Source: Burkholderia contaminans
GTDB taxonomy: Bacteria; Pseudomonadota; Gammaproteobacteria; Burkholderiales; Burkholderiaceae
Assembly: GCF_029633825.1 (NCBI RefSeq)
Contig: NZ_CP090642.1
Span: forward strand, 620,001-684,000
DNA length: 64,000 bases
Direction of reading: 5' to 3'
The translations under genes and the position numbers were made by a program. Shown here piece after piece: positions 29,436 to 39,090 of the stretch. The notes under the pieces were generated by a model. It saw only the letters and a program-made list of their open reading frames with translations. It made no database searches and was not told the DNA's origin. Every line of letters starts with the position of its first letter. Position 1 is the stretch's first letter.

Positions 29436-30020
29436 ATGAAATCTTGCAGCAAAGTTAAACTGGGTGGTGCGGCGCTCGCCCTTGCATTCGCAACGTGCGT
29501 GTACGCGCCTGCCACCGAGGCAGGATCCATGTCGATGGAGCAGACGGTCGAGGTGGGTGGCGCTGCGATGTACCCGTCGAGGAACATCGTCGAAAACGCG
29601 GTGAATTCTCACGATCACACGACGCTGGTCGCTGCGGTCAAGGCGGGTGGGCTGGTCGACACATTGTCGAGCAAGGGGCCCTTCACGGTATTTGCACCGA
29701 CCAACGACGCATTCGCCGCGTTGCCGGCCGGCACGGTGCAGACGTTGTTGAAGCCGGAGAACAAGGCGATGCTCGTCAAGGTGTTGACGTATCACGTCGT
29801 ATCCGGACGACTCACGGCATTCGACCTTGCCAGGGCGGTCGAGCAAGGTGGCGGCAAGGCAACGCTGAAGACGGTCGAAGGCGATTCCCTGATCGTCAGC
29901 CGTGGCGCGAACGGGCTGGCCGTGACCGACGACAAGGGCAACGTCGCGCACGTCACGATCGGCGATGTCATGCAGTCCAATGGCGTGATTCACGTGGTCG
30001 ACTCCGTGCTGATGCCCTGA
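29436..30020 (+). CDS. Fasciclin-domain (FAS1) secreted protein
   Basis: 194 residues. N-terminal signal peptide (KLGGAALALAFATCVYAPA), then one FAS1 domain from residue ~50: NIVENAVNSHDHTTLVAAVK, the H1 motif GPFTVFAPTNDAFAALP, TYHVVSGRL, and the H2-like end NGVIHVVDSVLMP. Such proteins are periplasmic or secreted and are often induced together with photo-oxidative stress genes. CGGAG lies six bases upstream of the start. It is convergent with the photolyase gene. Confidence 0.9.
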   Translation: MKSCSKVKLGGAALALAFATCVYAPATEAGSMSMEQTVEVGGAAMYPSRNIVENAVNSHDHTTLVAAVKAGGLVDTLSSKGPFTVFAPTNDAFAALPAGTVQTLLKPENKAMLVKVLTYHVVSGRLTAFDLARAVEQGGGKATLKTVEGDSLIVSRGANGLAVTDDKGNVAHVTIGDVMQSNGVIHVVDSVLMP

Positions 30021-30149
30021 TGCTTCAGCCTGTATCGGCAGGAAGGCGTGATGTGCGGAAGCAGGCCGTGCGCGCTTGCACATCACGTCGCCCCCGGTAT
30101 GTCGTCGGGGCGCCCCGTCGCACGGTCGAGCCCGGCTAGCGATCGAAGG

Positions 30150-31670
30150 TCACTTCATTTGGCTCTGTGTATTCAGGATCTCTACCGAACTGAGGGCTCG
30201 CGCGCGTGCAACCTGGTGATCCACGATCGGGAAGGGATAAGTTGCGCCGAGCGCGATGGATGCTTCCCGCAGCGCTTCAGCGGAAGCGGTCCATGGGCTG
30301 TGGAGTGTTTTGGCGGGGAGTGCAGACAGTTCGGGCACCCACCGCCGCGTGTATTCGCCGCTCGAGTCGAACTTTTCCCCCTGCAAAACAGGATTGAAGA
30401 TTCGAAAATACGGGGCTGCGTCGGCGCCGCTTCCTGACACCCATTGCCACCCGGCGGGATTGCTTGCCTCGTCCGCGTCAACCAGCGTATCCCAGAACCA
30501 TGCTTCGCCCTCGCGCCAGTCGATCAGCAAGTGCTTGGTGAGAAATGACGCTGTCACCATGCGCACGCGGTTGTGCATCCAGCCCGTGTGCCAAAGCTCG
30601 CGCATGCCGGCGTCGACCAGCGGGTATCCTGTTTTCCCCCTTTGCCACGCGCGAAGCGCCTTGGCGTCGGTACGCCACGGCATGGCGTCAAACTGACGCC
30701 GGAAATTGACCTGATGAAGGGGTTCGCAGTGGTAAAGAAGGTAATACGAGAATTCTCTCCATCCGAGTTCACTGAAGAACTTGTTCAACGACTCATTTTT
30801 GGCATCGTCAATGCGAACAACTCGCCTGCTTCGCATCGCGTCTACCGCTGATAACGTCGCGTACCACACCTGCCGGGCCGAGATATTTCCGAAGCGAAGA
30901 TACGGAGAGAGCCGGCTCGTCGCTCGAGTGGCCGGAAAATCTCGAGCGCCGGCATAGTCGGAAAACGAGTGTTCAATGAAGGCCTCGAGTTGATGCCCGG
31001 CCGCTTCCTCGCCGCATCGCCAGGTTGCACGCAGGCCCTCCGCCCAGTCCGGCGTCGAGGGCTGCAGTGCAAGCGCGGGAAGCGTACAGACGTGTGCGCT
31101 GACGTTTCTGGAGACGGGAAAGAACGTGACCCGGGCGGGCGCCGACAGTGGGCACGGCGGGAAAAAATTATCGCGGCGAGCGGCTCTCCAGTACGCGCTG
31201 AATACCTGGAACGGCAAGCCTTCGCGCGTGGCCACTGTCCAGGGTTCGCGCAAAAGATGGCCATTGAATGTCGACACGTCGATGCCGCGCCCGATCAGGT
31301 CTTTCTTGATCGATGCATCCATTTCCGTTTGCGCTTTCGAGTAGCGGCGATTCCAGAAAACCATTGCCGCCCGGGTCTCGACGGCGAGGCTCCTGATGGC
31401 TTCGTGTTCGTTACCGCGAAGCACGAGCAGCGAGCCGCCGAGAGCGGAAAGCGAGTCGTCGAGTTTTTTCAACGACTCGTGCAGCCACCACTTCTGCGCG
31501 CCCCCCATGGCGCGCCCGAGCTTCGGGGCAGGGTCGTAGACGTAGACGCAAACAACAGGATGGCCGGTACTGACCGCATGAGAGAGTGCGGGATTGTCGC
31601 TGAGTCGTTGGTCATCCCGAAACCATACGATAACGGGGCGGGATTCATACGGCAATTCGGTGCGTGTCAT
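30150..31670 (-). CDS. phr: Deoxyribodipyrimidine photolyase (class I CPD photolyase)
   Basis: 506 residues. The N-terminal alpha/beta antenna domain starts VIVWFRDDQRLSDNPALSHA. The FAD-binding helical domain has FGNISARQVWY, ELGWREFSYYLLYH, GYPLVDAGMRELWHTGWMHNR and NPAGWQWVSGSGADAAPYFRIFNP, all hallmark motifs. The enzyme uses blue light to split cyclobutane pyrimidine dimers. Same-strand order with the DUF2878 gene 74 bases upstream suggests an operon. First repair gene of the light-response island. Confidence 0.95.
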   Translation of the reverse strand: MTRTELPYESRPVIVWFRDDQRLSDNPALSHAVSTGHPVVCVYVYDPAPKLGRAMGGAQKWWLHESLKKLDDSLSALGGSLLVLRGNEHEAIRSLAVETRAAMVFWNRRYSKAQTEMDASIKKDLIGRGIDVSTFNGHLLREPWTVATREGLPFQVFSAYWRAARRDNFFPPCPLSAPARVTFFPVSRNVSAHVCTLPALALQPSTPDWAEGLRATWRCGEEAAGHQLEAFIEHSFSDYAGARDFPATRATSRLSPYLRFGNISARQVWYATLSAVDAMRSRRVVRIDDAKNESLNKFFSELGWREFSYYLLYHCEPLHQVNFRRQFDAMPWRTDAKALRAWQRGKTGYPLVDAGMRELWHTGWMHNRVRMVTASFLTKHLLIDWREGEAWFWDTLVDADEASNPAGWQWVSGSGADAAPYFRIFNPVLQGEKFDSSGEYTRRWVPELSALPAKTLHSPWTASAEALREASIALGATYPFPIVDHQVARARALSSVEILNTQSQMK

Positions 31671-31744
31671 GTGTGGTGCCTGAGAAGGTACGTTGGCAAT
31701 TTGAACGGGATCGGAGATAACGCTGGCTTACGACGCGTCCGGCT

Positions 31745-32362
31745 CTATCCGGCGCGGGCGTCATTCATGTCGCCTGCGCCGATTGGCGGAGGAGAAGGGG
31801 GCGTTACGCCATCCCAATGGCTTGCAATCGCAAGCGCGGCCGGCAAGATGAACGCCCAGCCGGTTGCGAGAACGACGAGCGCTGCAGCCGAGTCTTTGAA
31901 ATGAACGGCCCCCAGCGCCGCACCTGCGCGAAAGGATGCGGGGCCTGCGAATGCGCCGACGAGCGCCGAGACGAGCGGTCGCGCCCGAAGCCAGAGCAGC
32001 AAGGTGTTGAGTTGAATCGCGAACAGCGCCCACAGCCCCGCGAGCCAGTACGGCGCTGTACCTTTGAGAAAAACGCCGTTCGGGTACACGAGCAGGCCGG
32101 AATGTGCAACGGCGCTGTCCCATAACCATCCGGACACCGTGACCGTGATGACGATCCGCGCCTCGGATGCGGGCCGACGCGCGAAGAGAAGATGGCCCGC
32201 TGTCGCGATCAGCGCATAGGTGACGCCCCACGCGGCGTGATGCGCTGCGGCAGTCATCACGCATACCAGCCATCCTGTCTGGGTCGTCGCGAGATAGACG
32301 TACACGCGAGCGGCGCCGGACTTTTGCGTGCTCGACGTCAGTTGATTCGGCGCGCTCCTCAT
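31745..32362 (-). CDS. DUF2878 integral membrane protein
   Basis: About 205 residues, beginning near MRSAPNQLTSSTQKSG. Five to six hydrophobic helices (GWLVCVMTAAAHHAAWGVTYAL, YWLAGLWALFAIQLNTLLLWL, SAAALVVLATGWAFILPAAL) with the conserved PYWLAGLWALFA and HSGLLVYP segments of DUF2878. Function unknown. The family is regularly found beside photolyase and CFA-type genes. The start is uncertain, because the frame is open for 180 bases further and no clear ribosome-binding site is seen. Confidence 0.75.
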   Translation of the reverse strand: MRSAPNQLTSSTQKSGAARVYVYLATTQTGWLVCVMTAAAHHAAWGVTYALIATAGHLLFARRPASEARIVITVTVSGWLWDSAVAHSGLLVYPNGVFLKGTAPYWLAGLWALFAIQLNTLLLWLRARPLVSALVGAFAGPASFRAGAALGAVHFKDSAAALVVLATGWAFILPAALAIASHWDGVTPPSPPPIGAGDMNDARAG

Positions 32363-32719
32363 GATCGTTCGCGCGGGATCATCGGTAACGGCATGGTCGC
32401 CGTGCCGCCACGTCGACGTTGCATCTCGGGGTAAGTGGCAGGTAGAACGCTCATGGCAGACGGCTCTCACTATCGTCGACGAGCGGACTCGCCACCGGAC
32501 GATTGCTTTGCAGCGAGCGATGGTCGGCATTCCGCGTTGATTCACCTATCCATTCACATACGACTCTCCGTTGCGGACGGATGCACTTGCGCAGGAAAGA
32601 TCTGGATGCCGTCAAGGGGCGCGGTTGCCATGCGATGCGTGCATCCGCTTGCGCGCAAGCGCCGTAAACCTCGTACCAGGCGGCGGATGCGGCCGGAATC
32701 GTCAGGAATGGGGATCTCC
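32363..32719. other. Divergent intergenic region, DUF2878 / esterase
   Basis: About 357 bases. No gene or clear promoter match was recognised. Confidence 0.35.
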
Positions 32720-33679
32720 ATGAACATGAAAGCCGGGCTTGTCGTCCTGTCGGTGCTGCTCGCGGCCGGTCTCCTCTCCGCGTGCAGCCCGGTGCGGCTC
32801 CTGAATGCGCTGACGCCGAGCTACACGTTCAGTCTGTTCGCAGGTATCCCGTACGGATCCGGCGAACGCCAGGTGCTCGACGTCTATTTGCCCACGCGCG
32901 TCTTGCATCACTGGCCGGCCGATGCGAGTGCGGGCGCCCCTGTGGTCGTGTTCCTTTACGGCGGAAGCTGGCAGTCCGGCGAGCGCAAGGACTATCTGTT
33001 CGTGGGAGAGGCGCTCGCGTCGAGGGGCTTTGTTGCCGTCTTACCCGACTACAGGACGTATCCGGCGACCACCTTTCCCGGTTTCGTCGACGATGCGGCG
33101 CAGGCGGTCGCGTGGGCACGCGAGCACGCGGTTGCGTTCGGCGGCGATCCACATCGCCTGTTTCTGATGGGGCATTCCGCGGGCGCGCAGATTGCCGCAT
33201 TGCTTGCGACCGACGGCCGCTATCTGGCGGCACAGGCGATGCGGAAGAGCGATATCGCCGGCGTGATTGGCCTGGCCGGGGCTTATGATTTCCTGCCGCT
33301 GCGCGATACCACGCTTGAAAGGATATTCCCGCAGGAAGTGCGGGCCGCGAGCCAGCCCATCCGGTTCATTCAGGGTACGGAGCCGCCGATGTGGCTGGCC
33401 ACCGCGGAGAACGACACCGTGGTCGAGCCCGGCAACACGACCCGCTTCGCGCGAGCATTGCAAGAGAAGGGCGACACCGTCGTGGTCATGCGTTACCGGA
33501 ACGTGGGCCATGCGTCGATCGTCGGTGTTCTGGGCGCGCCGTTGAGAGGGATGGCGTCAGTGCTCGACGATCTCTCCGCGTTCGTGGATCGAGTCGCGCA
33601 TGCGTCGAATGCCGGAACCACGGGCAGGCCGCCGGCATCGCCTGCCGCAGCGGCTCGTTCTTCCGTTTCGGCTCAGTGA
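32720..33679 (+). CDS. Lipoprotein alpha/beta hydrolase (BD-FAE-like esterase)
   Basis: 319 residues. Lipoprotein signal ending LLSAC (Cys 22). Hydrolase core with an HGG-type oxyanion motif as YGGSW, the nucleophile elbow GHSAG, the acid in ATAENDTVV and the catalytic His in NVGHASIVG. This resembles kynurenine-formamidase/BD-FAE carboxylesterases. Probably an outer-membrane-attached esterase. The ribosome-binding site GGGGA before 32720 decides the start, although ATG 32708 is also possible. It is convergent with the LitR gene. Confidence 0.85.
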   Translation: MNMKAGLVVLSVLLAAGLLSACSPVRLLNALTPSYTFSLFAGIPYGSGERQVLDVYLPTRVLHHWPADASAGAPVVVFLYGGSWQSGERKDYLFVGEALASRGFVAVLPDYRTYPATTFPGFVDDAAQAVAWAREHAVAFGGDPHRLFLMGHSAGAQIAALLATDGRYLAAQAMRKSDIAGVIGLAGAYDFLPLRDTTLERIFPQEVRAASQPIRFIQGTEPPMWLATAENDTVVEPGNTTRFARALQEKGDTVVVMRYRNVGHASIVGVLGAPLRGMASVLDDLSAFVDRVAHASNAGTTGRPPASPAAAARSSVSAQ

Positions 33680-33764
33680 TCGACGCAAGCCCTGCATTGC
33701 ACGCGAAAGAGCATCGCCACCTGCCGTCGTCGGCAGGTCGGAACAGCCGGCGGCGCGTGCCGCG

Positions 33765-34736
33765 CTACAGCGCCTTCAGTTCCGGCGTCGTCCCGCCCAA
33801 TCCCTCTTCGCGGAGAATGACGGCAAGCGCCGTCTCGAGCAATTCGGCTGCCCGGTTCGCTGCGTCTCCAAGGTGGCGGTGCAGCAGCGCATCGGCCGGC
33901 GATCGCGACACGCATTCGTCGCTGTATCGCTCGAACGCACTGAGCTGCATGATCAATTCGGAGAGGTGACGCGGACACTCGCATTTGACGGTGGTGGACA
34001 GGCCGCTGAGCGACGCGAGCGTCGCCTCGTCGAAGCGTCGCCGCGTGCGCAGCCAGAGCCCGCGATCCGCGTCATTCGATTGGCGCGACTTGACGACGGC
34101 TTGCGCCAGTTTCGAAATGATCGATATCGGGTTGGTCTGGCCTTCCGTCGACCGGAACAGCTCGAACCCCGACAGACGCGCCAGCTCGACCGCTTCTGCC
34201 GTGCCGAACCCGTATACGACGGCCACGGCGTGCGCGTTGAGCTGTTGCGCCTGGGCAGCGAGCTGCGAAACGACATCCTCATGGAGCGACGTGGTCGTCG
34301 CGATGAGGGCATCGACCGACGTACCCGCATGCGCGCTCGTGTCGTCGAGCGAGTCGATTCGCGCGGCGATCCGGATTCCCATTCGCTCGATCGCGGCTTC
34401 CGGAATCGAAAGCGCGCCGACGACCGCGAGGCTCACACTTGCCTCGTGAAACGCCGGGTCACGCGTATTCGTCAACGACAACGCCTCGAGTTCCTCGCGG
34501 CTCAGGCTGGCGATCGACCCGATCGCGTGGCCCTGATTGACGAGCGTTTTCAGCAATCGAATGCGCTGCACGTCGTCGTCCGAGTACAGCCGTTGTCCGG
34601 ACGGCGTTTTGGGCGGCGCAACCACGCCATAGCGCCGTTCCCAGATTCTCAGCGTGGCTGCCGGCATGCGCGCCAGGCGCGCGGCCTCGCCGCTGCGATA
34701 GCGATGGGGCGTATCGCGATCCTTGCGAGGGGGCAT
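33765..34736 (-). CDS. litR: LitR/CarH-like MerR-family light-response regulator
   Basis: 323 residues. Residues ~11-80 form a MerR winged HTH (YRSGEAARLARMPAATLRIW, RQRLYS-like GQRLYSDDDVQRIRLL). The middle (~90-220) has the fold pattern of the cobalamin-binding sensor of CarH/LitR (NAHAVAVVYGFGTAEAVELA) but no DxHxxG or W-x9-EH motif, which fits the B12-motif-less LitR classes known from Pseudomonas and Burkholderia. A C-terminal helical domain carries CECPRHLSELIMQL and a further Cys. It probably represses light-inducible genes in the dark. GGAG precedes the start. It shares a 46-bp promoter element with the second regulator at 40964-41779. Confidence 0.85.
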   Translation of the reverse strand: MPPRKDRDTPHRYRSGEAARLARMPAATLRIWERRYGVVAPPKTPSGQRLYSDDDVQRIRLLKTLVNQGHAIGSIASLSREELEALSLTNTRDPAFHEASVSLAVVGALSIPEAAIERMGIRIAARIDSLDDTSAHAGTSVDALIATTTSLHEDVVSQLAAQAQQLNAHAVAVVYGFGTAEAVELARLSGFELFRSTEGQTNPISIISKLAQAVVKSRQSNDADRGLWLRTRRRFDEATLASLSGLSTTVKCECPRHLSELIMQLSAFERYSDECVSRSPADALLHRHLGDAANRAAELLETALAVILREEGLGGTTPELKAL

Positions 34737-34771
34737 CGTTGCTCTCCTGAAGTTGACGTACTGTTGTCTCA

Positions 34772-34817
34772 GGATTGTACGCAGTTTGCGTGAAATACGA
34801 AGCAGGAAAGTGATTCA
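34772..34817 (-). promoter_or_regulatory. LitR-cluster promoter element, copy 1
   Basis: 46 bp matching 41814-41859 without gaps (33 of 46 identical by hand count). On the minus strand it carries a -10-like TACAAT at 34779-34774, and lies 35 bases upstream of the litR start. GTGATTCA marks the distal end. Confidence 0.6.
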
Positions 34818-35016
34818 ACGTGCGGATTTTCGTCCGAAAAGGTGGTTCGCGAAGCGCGAGCCGGCTAGAATGCTTCGAAGCGGTGCCGCTCGGTGTCGCG
34901 AGGTCGGCCGGGACGCGCGCGGTGCCGGGCATACGGTGGGTCAAGGTGTTTCGTTCGACGCGCACGCGCAGGTGTCTCGACAACCCAGGCGGCGATCATC
35001 AATCGCGAAGCGTCCC

Positions 35017-36546
35017 ATGAAGACTTTGAGGCTTGTTCTCGGCGATCAGCTGGACCCGAATCATCATTGGTTTTCCGATGTCCGGGCCGAAACGATCTAC
35101 GTGCTGATGGAAGTTCGGCAGGAAACCGACTACACGCTCCATCACGCTCAGAAGCTGATTGCGATCTTTGCGGCGATGCGTCGCTTCGCGACGCTGTTGC
35201 GCGATGCGGGCCATCGCGTGCACTACATCGAGATCGACGACCCGCTCAATCGTCAGGCCATTCCCGCCAACCTGGACAGTGTCGCCGAGCTTCACGGCGC
35301 AGCGTGCATCGAGTATCTGCTGCCGGACGAATGGCGGGTCGACCAGCAACTGAGCGCTTATGCGGCAGCGGCGAACGTGCCGGTTCGCGCGGTCGATACC
35401 GGTCATTTCCATACGACGCGCGACGAGGTCGGACATGTGCTCGGAACCGGCCGATCATGGGTCATGGATCGCTTCTACCGGAGCATGCGCGTGCGGCATC
35501 GCGTATTGCTCGACGCGCAAGGGCGACCGGCAGGCGGCCAGTGGAACTACGATGCCGAAAACCGCCAGGCGTGGCCCGGCTCGCCCGCGGAACCGGCCGA
35601 CTGGCGTCCGCATCACGATCATCGCGCGCTGTGGCAACAGATCGTTGCGGCGGGCGTGCGCAGCTTCGGGGAGCCGTCGGCCGGCGACTTCCGCTGGCCC
35701 GTCGATCGAGCCGAAGCGCTCGCCTGCCTCGACGCCTTCATCCGGGATGCGCTGCCGTTTTTCGGGCAGTTCCAGGACGCGATGCACGGGAGCGCGCGGC
35801 GCCTGTTCCACTCGATGCTGTCGTTCGCGCTCAATGTGAAAATGTTGAATCCGCGCGAGGTCGTCGCGCGGGCCGAGCACGCGTATCGCAGCGGCGCGGC
35901 GCCGCTTGCCGCGGTCGAAGGGTTCATCCGGCAGATACTCGGCTGGCGCGAGTTCGTGCGCGGCGTGTACTGGGCACGCATGCCGGGCTATGAAAACAGC
36001 AACGCGTTCGGTCATCGCCGCCCGTTGCCGCATTGGTTCTGGGATGGCCGCACGCGAATGGCCTGCATGTCGCACGCGCTGCGGCAGTCGCTCGAAGACG
36101 CGCATGCGCACCATATCCTGCGGCTGATGGCGATCGGCAACTTTGCGCTGCTGGCCGGGCTGGATCCGCACGAGGTGCATGAGTGGTACCTCGGTGTCTA
36201 CATCGATGCGTTCGAATGGGTCGAGATGCCGAACACGCTCGGCATGAGTCAATACGCCGACGGCGGGGCAATGGCGACCAAGCCGTACGTTTCCAGCGCC
36301 GCGTACATCCATCGGATGAGCAATTACTGCAAGGGCTGCGCGTACGACCGCAATGCGCGAACCGGCGCGCGCGCATGCCCGTTCAACGCGCTGTACTGGG
36401 ATTTTTTCGACCGGCACCGCGGCGCGCTGCAACACAACAACCGGCTCGGGATGGTCTATCGGCAGCTCGCGCGCTTTGATGACGAGGCGCTCGAAGCGAT
36501 TCGCATGCAGGCGGACACTGTGGTGCGGAATATCGAATCGCTGTAG
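35017..36546 (+). CDS. Fe-S cluster photolyase/cryptochrome (FeS-BCP, DPRP family)
   Basis: 509 residues starting MKTLRLVLGDQLDPNHHWF, the signature start of the prokaryotic 6-4 photolyase/cryptochrome group (PhrB/CryB). The FAD region has GWREFVRGVYW and SHALRQSLEDAHAHHILRLM. The four [4Fe-4S] ligands are visible: a Cys in RMACMSHAL, then NYCKGCAYDR and ACPFNALYWDFF. Members repair (6-4) photoproducts or act as blue-light sensors. It is divergent from litR across a 280-base region and has a DUF2256 partner at 42339-42509. Confidence 0.93.
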   Translation: MKTLRLVLGDQLDPNHHWFSDVRAETIYVLMEVRQETDYTLHHAQKLIAIFAAMRRFATLLRDAGHRVHYIEIDDPLNRQAIPANLDSVAELHGAACIEYLLPDEWRVDQQLSAYAAAANVPVRAVDTGHFHTTRDEVGHVLGTGRSWVMDRFYRSMRVRHRVLLDAQGRPAGGQWNYDAENRQAWPGSPAEPADWRPHHDHRALWQQIVAAGVRSFGEPSAGDFRWPVDRAEALACLDAFIRDALPFFGQFQDAMHGSARRLFHSMLSFALNVKMLNPREVVARAEHAYRSGAAPLAAVEGFIRQILGWREFVRGVYWARMPGYENSNAFGHRRPLPHWFWDGRTRMACMSHALRQSLEDAHAHHILRLMAIGNFALLAGLDPHEVHEWYLGVYIDAFEWVEMPNTLGMSQYADGGAMATKPYVSSAAYIHRMSNYCKGCAYDRNARTGARACPFNALYWDFFDRHRGALQHNNRLGMVYRQLARFDDEALEAIRMQADTVVRNIESL

Positions 36547-36572
36547 GCCGTTCCGCCATAGGCCGCCGCCGT

Positions 36573-37586
36573 TCAGTGCGTGATCAGGGTGTCGGCCACC
36601 GCGCCGCCGAGGCCGGTGCCGCTGAGCCACGCGCCTTCGATCTTGCCGCCGCCCAGCCAGTCGCCGCACAGTCCGATGCGCGGGCCTGCCCGCCACGCAA
36701 AGCGGCCGGGAGTCGCGACAGACGACGGCGCCGGCTCGGCATAGCGCCAGCGATGGGCGGTTGCCGTGTCCGCGGTGGCGCCCACGATGTCCCGAAAGGC
36801 GTCCAGCAGCGTGCGCGTTATCTGCTCGGGCGGCGCCTCCAGATGAGCCTGGCTCCAGTCGGGTGTCGCGTGCAGCACCCACGTGCTCGCGCCGGTGCGC
36901 CCGGGCTTGGACGTGTCGTGGGCGATCCAGCCAAGCGGACCGGAATTGACGAATGCGGCGTCGAATCCCGGGTCCGGCAAATGGCCGCACTGCGCCATCA
37001 CGGCCCAGGCCGGGCGCATCTCGGTACGCTGGGCAATCACCGCGAGACCCGGTTCGGCGCGCTGCAGGAGCCGGACGGCCTGCGGCGCCGGGACCGCGAC
37101 GATGACGACGTCGTGACGCGCGTCCAGCGCACGATGCTCGGCCGAGATCAACTGCCAGCCATGTTCGTCTCGCATCAACCCCGTGATCGTCGTCTCGCGC
37201 ACCGTTTCGATTCCGGCCGACAGATGGCGCGCCGGCGCAGTCATGCCCGGCACGCCGACGTATCGCTGAGCTGGCGCGAGCAGTGCCCGCGGCCAGAGCG
37301 AGCCGATCGATGCGACGCGCGCGGCCCACGGGGCGGCTGCGCCGCTGGCGACCCATCGCGATATTTCAGCGACGAATGCCGGATGTTGCGCGGTGAAATA
37401 CTGCGCGCCGTGATCGGCTTGCCAGCCGTCCGTGCGGCGCGTGCTCATGCGCCCGCCCACGCCACGGCTTTTCTCGTACACCGTCACTCGGTGGCCCGCA
37501 TCGGTGAGGACGCGCGCGCAGGCCAGCCCGGCGATTCCCGCGCCGACGATCGCGATGTTGGCGGGTGAATCGGAAAATGAAGTCAT
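36573..37586 (-). CDS. FAD-dependent amine-oxidase-like oxidoreductase (renalase-like)
   Basis: 337 residues. N-terminal dinucleotide-binding motif IAIVGAGIAGLACARVL, followed by VYEKSRGVGGRMSTRR and DHGAQYFTA, and the C-terminal FAD contact GLCGDWLGGGKIEGAWLSG. This is the NAD/FAD-binding protein commonly seen in photolyase/LitR clusters. Substrate unknown. It lies convergent to the Fe-S photolyase, with 26 bases between stops. Confidence 0.88.
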   Translation of the reverse strand: MTSFSDSPANIAIVGAGIAGLACARVLTDAGHRVTVYEKSRGVGGRMSTRRTDGWQADHGAQYFTAQHPAFVAEISRWVASGAAAPWAARVASIGSLWPRALLAPAQRYVGVPGMTAPARHLSAGIETVRETTITGLMRDEHGWQLISAEHRALDARHDVVIVAVPAPQAVRLLQRAEPGLAVIAQRTEMRPAWAVMAQCGHLPDPGFDAAFVNSGPLGWIAHDTSKPGRTGASTWVLHATPDWSQAHLEAPPEQITRTLLDAFRDIVGATADTATAHRWRYAEPAPSSVATPGRFAWRAGPRIGLCGDWLGGGKIEGAWLSGTGLGGAVADTLITH

Positions 37587-37882
37587 CTGATTCGTCTTAG
37601 AAAATGCAGAATATTGCGCAAATTCTTCGCGCTTATATTGAATTCTACGTCATGATCGGGCATATGAAGCCGATATTTGTGGCATGTGACACGTGAATTT
37701 TGACTCGTTAAGTCATAGTGAGTCGTCATATCGCTTCATCCTGCCGGGAATTGGCATAGAATAGAAACTGTGAACAAACGGCATGTCGCGGCCCGGCCGC
37801 GCATCGTGCGGCGGTCGTCGAGCGCCGCGCGCGCAGGAGCCGGAGTCGCCGCGCGGGAAGGGTGCTTGCAACAGGAGTCGTC
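37587..37882. other. AT-rich divergent promoter region
   Basis: About 296 bases between the FAD oxidoreductase and the SDR gene, AT-rich from 37600 to 37770. It holds the imperfect repeat TTGACTCGTTAAGTCATAGTGAGTCGTCA near 37697-37726, with GACTC/GAGTC arms, a candidate regulator site. Confidence 0.35.
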
Positions 37883-38635
37883 ATGGCTTTTGTCTGGATT
37901 TGCGGGGCAACGGGAGCCGTTGGCAGCGCGCTTGCGCGTCGGCTGGACGCCAAGGGCGTTTCAATGGTGCTCACCGCCCGACACGCTGACAGTCTCGGCG
38001 CCCTTGCCGACACGATGTCGCGCGAGCGTGTGGTCGTTGCGCCCGCCGACGCGACTGATGCGGCGGCGCTCGATCGGGCGCTCGAGGCAGGCGTCGAGCG
38101 ATTCGGCGTGCCGGACGGGCTTGCGCATTGCGTCGGCTCGATCGTCGTCAAGCCGATGCATTCGACTTCGGATTCCGAACTGCATGACGCGTTCGCGGCG
38201 AATTACTTCTCGGCATGGAACGCATTGCGCGCGTTCGTCCGCATGTTGCTCGCCGCCCAGGCCGGGGGCAGTGCGGTGCTGTTCGGTAGTGTCGCGTCGA
38301 GAACCGGGTTCCCGAACCATGAAGCCATCGCCAGCGCGAAAGCCGCGGTTGGCGCGCTCGCGCAGGTGGCGGCCGCCACCTACGCGGCGCGCGGGATTCG
38401 CGTCAACTGCATTCATCCCGGCCTGATCGTCTCGGCGATGTCCGCGCGTCTGACGAGTGCGCCGCAGGTCGCGAAGCGACTCGCGGACGCCAATCCGCTC
38501 GGACGACTCGGCGTCGGCGACGATCCCGCCGCGCTTGCTGCGTTCCTGTTGAGCGCCGATGCGTCATGGGTGACCGGCCAGCAATTCGGCGTCGATGGCG
38601 GCCAGGGCGCGCTGATCGTTTCGCCGAGATCATGA
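37883..38635 (+). CDS. SDR-family protein lacking the catalytic tyrosine
   Basis: 250 residues. Rossmann motif GATGAVGSALARRL at the N-terminus, and the usual C-terminal WVTGQQFGVDGG. In the position of the YxxxK active site the sequence is EAIASAKAAV, so Lys is kept but Tyr is replaced by Ile; CVGS replaces NNAG. It may not be a standard dehydrogenase. AGGAG lies five bases before the ATG. The stop overlaps the DUF3429 start (ATGA), so both are co-translated. A typical member of light-regulated clusters. Confidence 0.85.
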   Translation: MAFVWICGATGAVGSALARRLDAKGVSMVLTARHADSLGALADTMSRERVVVAPADATDAAALDRALEAGVERFGVPDGLAHCVGSIVVKPMHSTSDSELHDAFAANYFSAWNALRAFVRMLLAAQAGGSAVLFGSVASRTGFPNHEAIASAKAAVGALAQVAAATYAARGIRVNCIHPGLIVSAMSARLTSAPQVAKRLADANPLGRLGVGDDPAALAAFLLSADASWVTGQQFGVDGGQGALIVSPRS

Positions 38636-39090
38636 TCATGCGTGCGGCGCTGCATCGTTACCGCGTTCCCGCAGCGTTGGCGCTGGCCGGTCTGGCGCCG
38701 TTCGTCGCGCTGTCGTGGCTGAGCGTCCACGCGTCGGCTGCCAATGACGATCACGTGCACGCGCTGCTGAACTACGCCGCGTGTATCGCGTCGTTCGTCG
38801 GGGCCGTGCATTGGGGTGTCGCGCTGCGCGCATCCGAATCGCCGCCCCGCCAGCGCATTCTCTACGGGTGGAGCGTGATCCCCGCATTGATGGCGTGGGC
38901 CGTGCTCATGATGCCGGGCATTGGCGCGCGGCTCACGGGAATGGCGATCGTGCTCGTCGCCTGCGCGGCCGTCGACGGCGTGCTGTGGAGAAAGGAATTC
39001 ACTCCTGCCTGGTATTTCGCGTTGCGGTGCCTGTTGACGAGTGTGGCAAGTCTCTCGCTGCTGGCCGCCGCGCCTTCGATGAACGGTTGA
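38632..39090 (+). CDS. DUF3429 membrane protein
   Basis: 152 residues starting MIMRAALHRYRVPAALALAG, with about five membrane helices (ALAGLAPFVALSWLSV, YAACIASFVGAVHWGVAL, VIPALMAWAVLMMPGI, GMAIVLVACAAVDGVLW). The GAVHWGVAL motif is typical of DUF3429. It overlaps the SDR stop by four bases. Function unknown; an inner-membrane role in the photo-oxidative response is inferred from context. Confidence 0.82.
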   Translation: MIMRAALHRYRVPAALALAGLAPFVALSWLSVHASAANDDHVHALLNYAACIASFVGAVHWGVALRASESPPRQRILYGWSVIPALMAWAVLMMPGIGARLTGMAIVLVACAAVDGVLWRKEFTPAWYFALRCLLTSVASLSLLAAAPSMNG

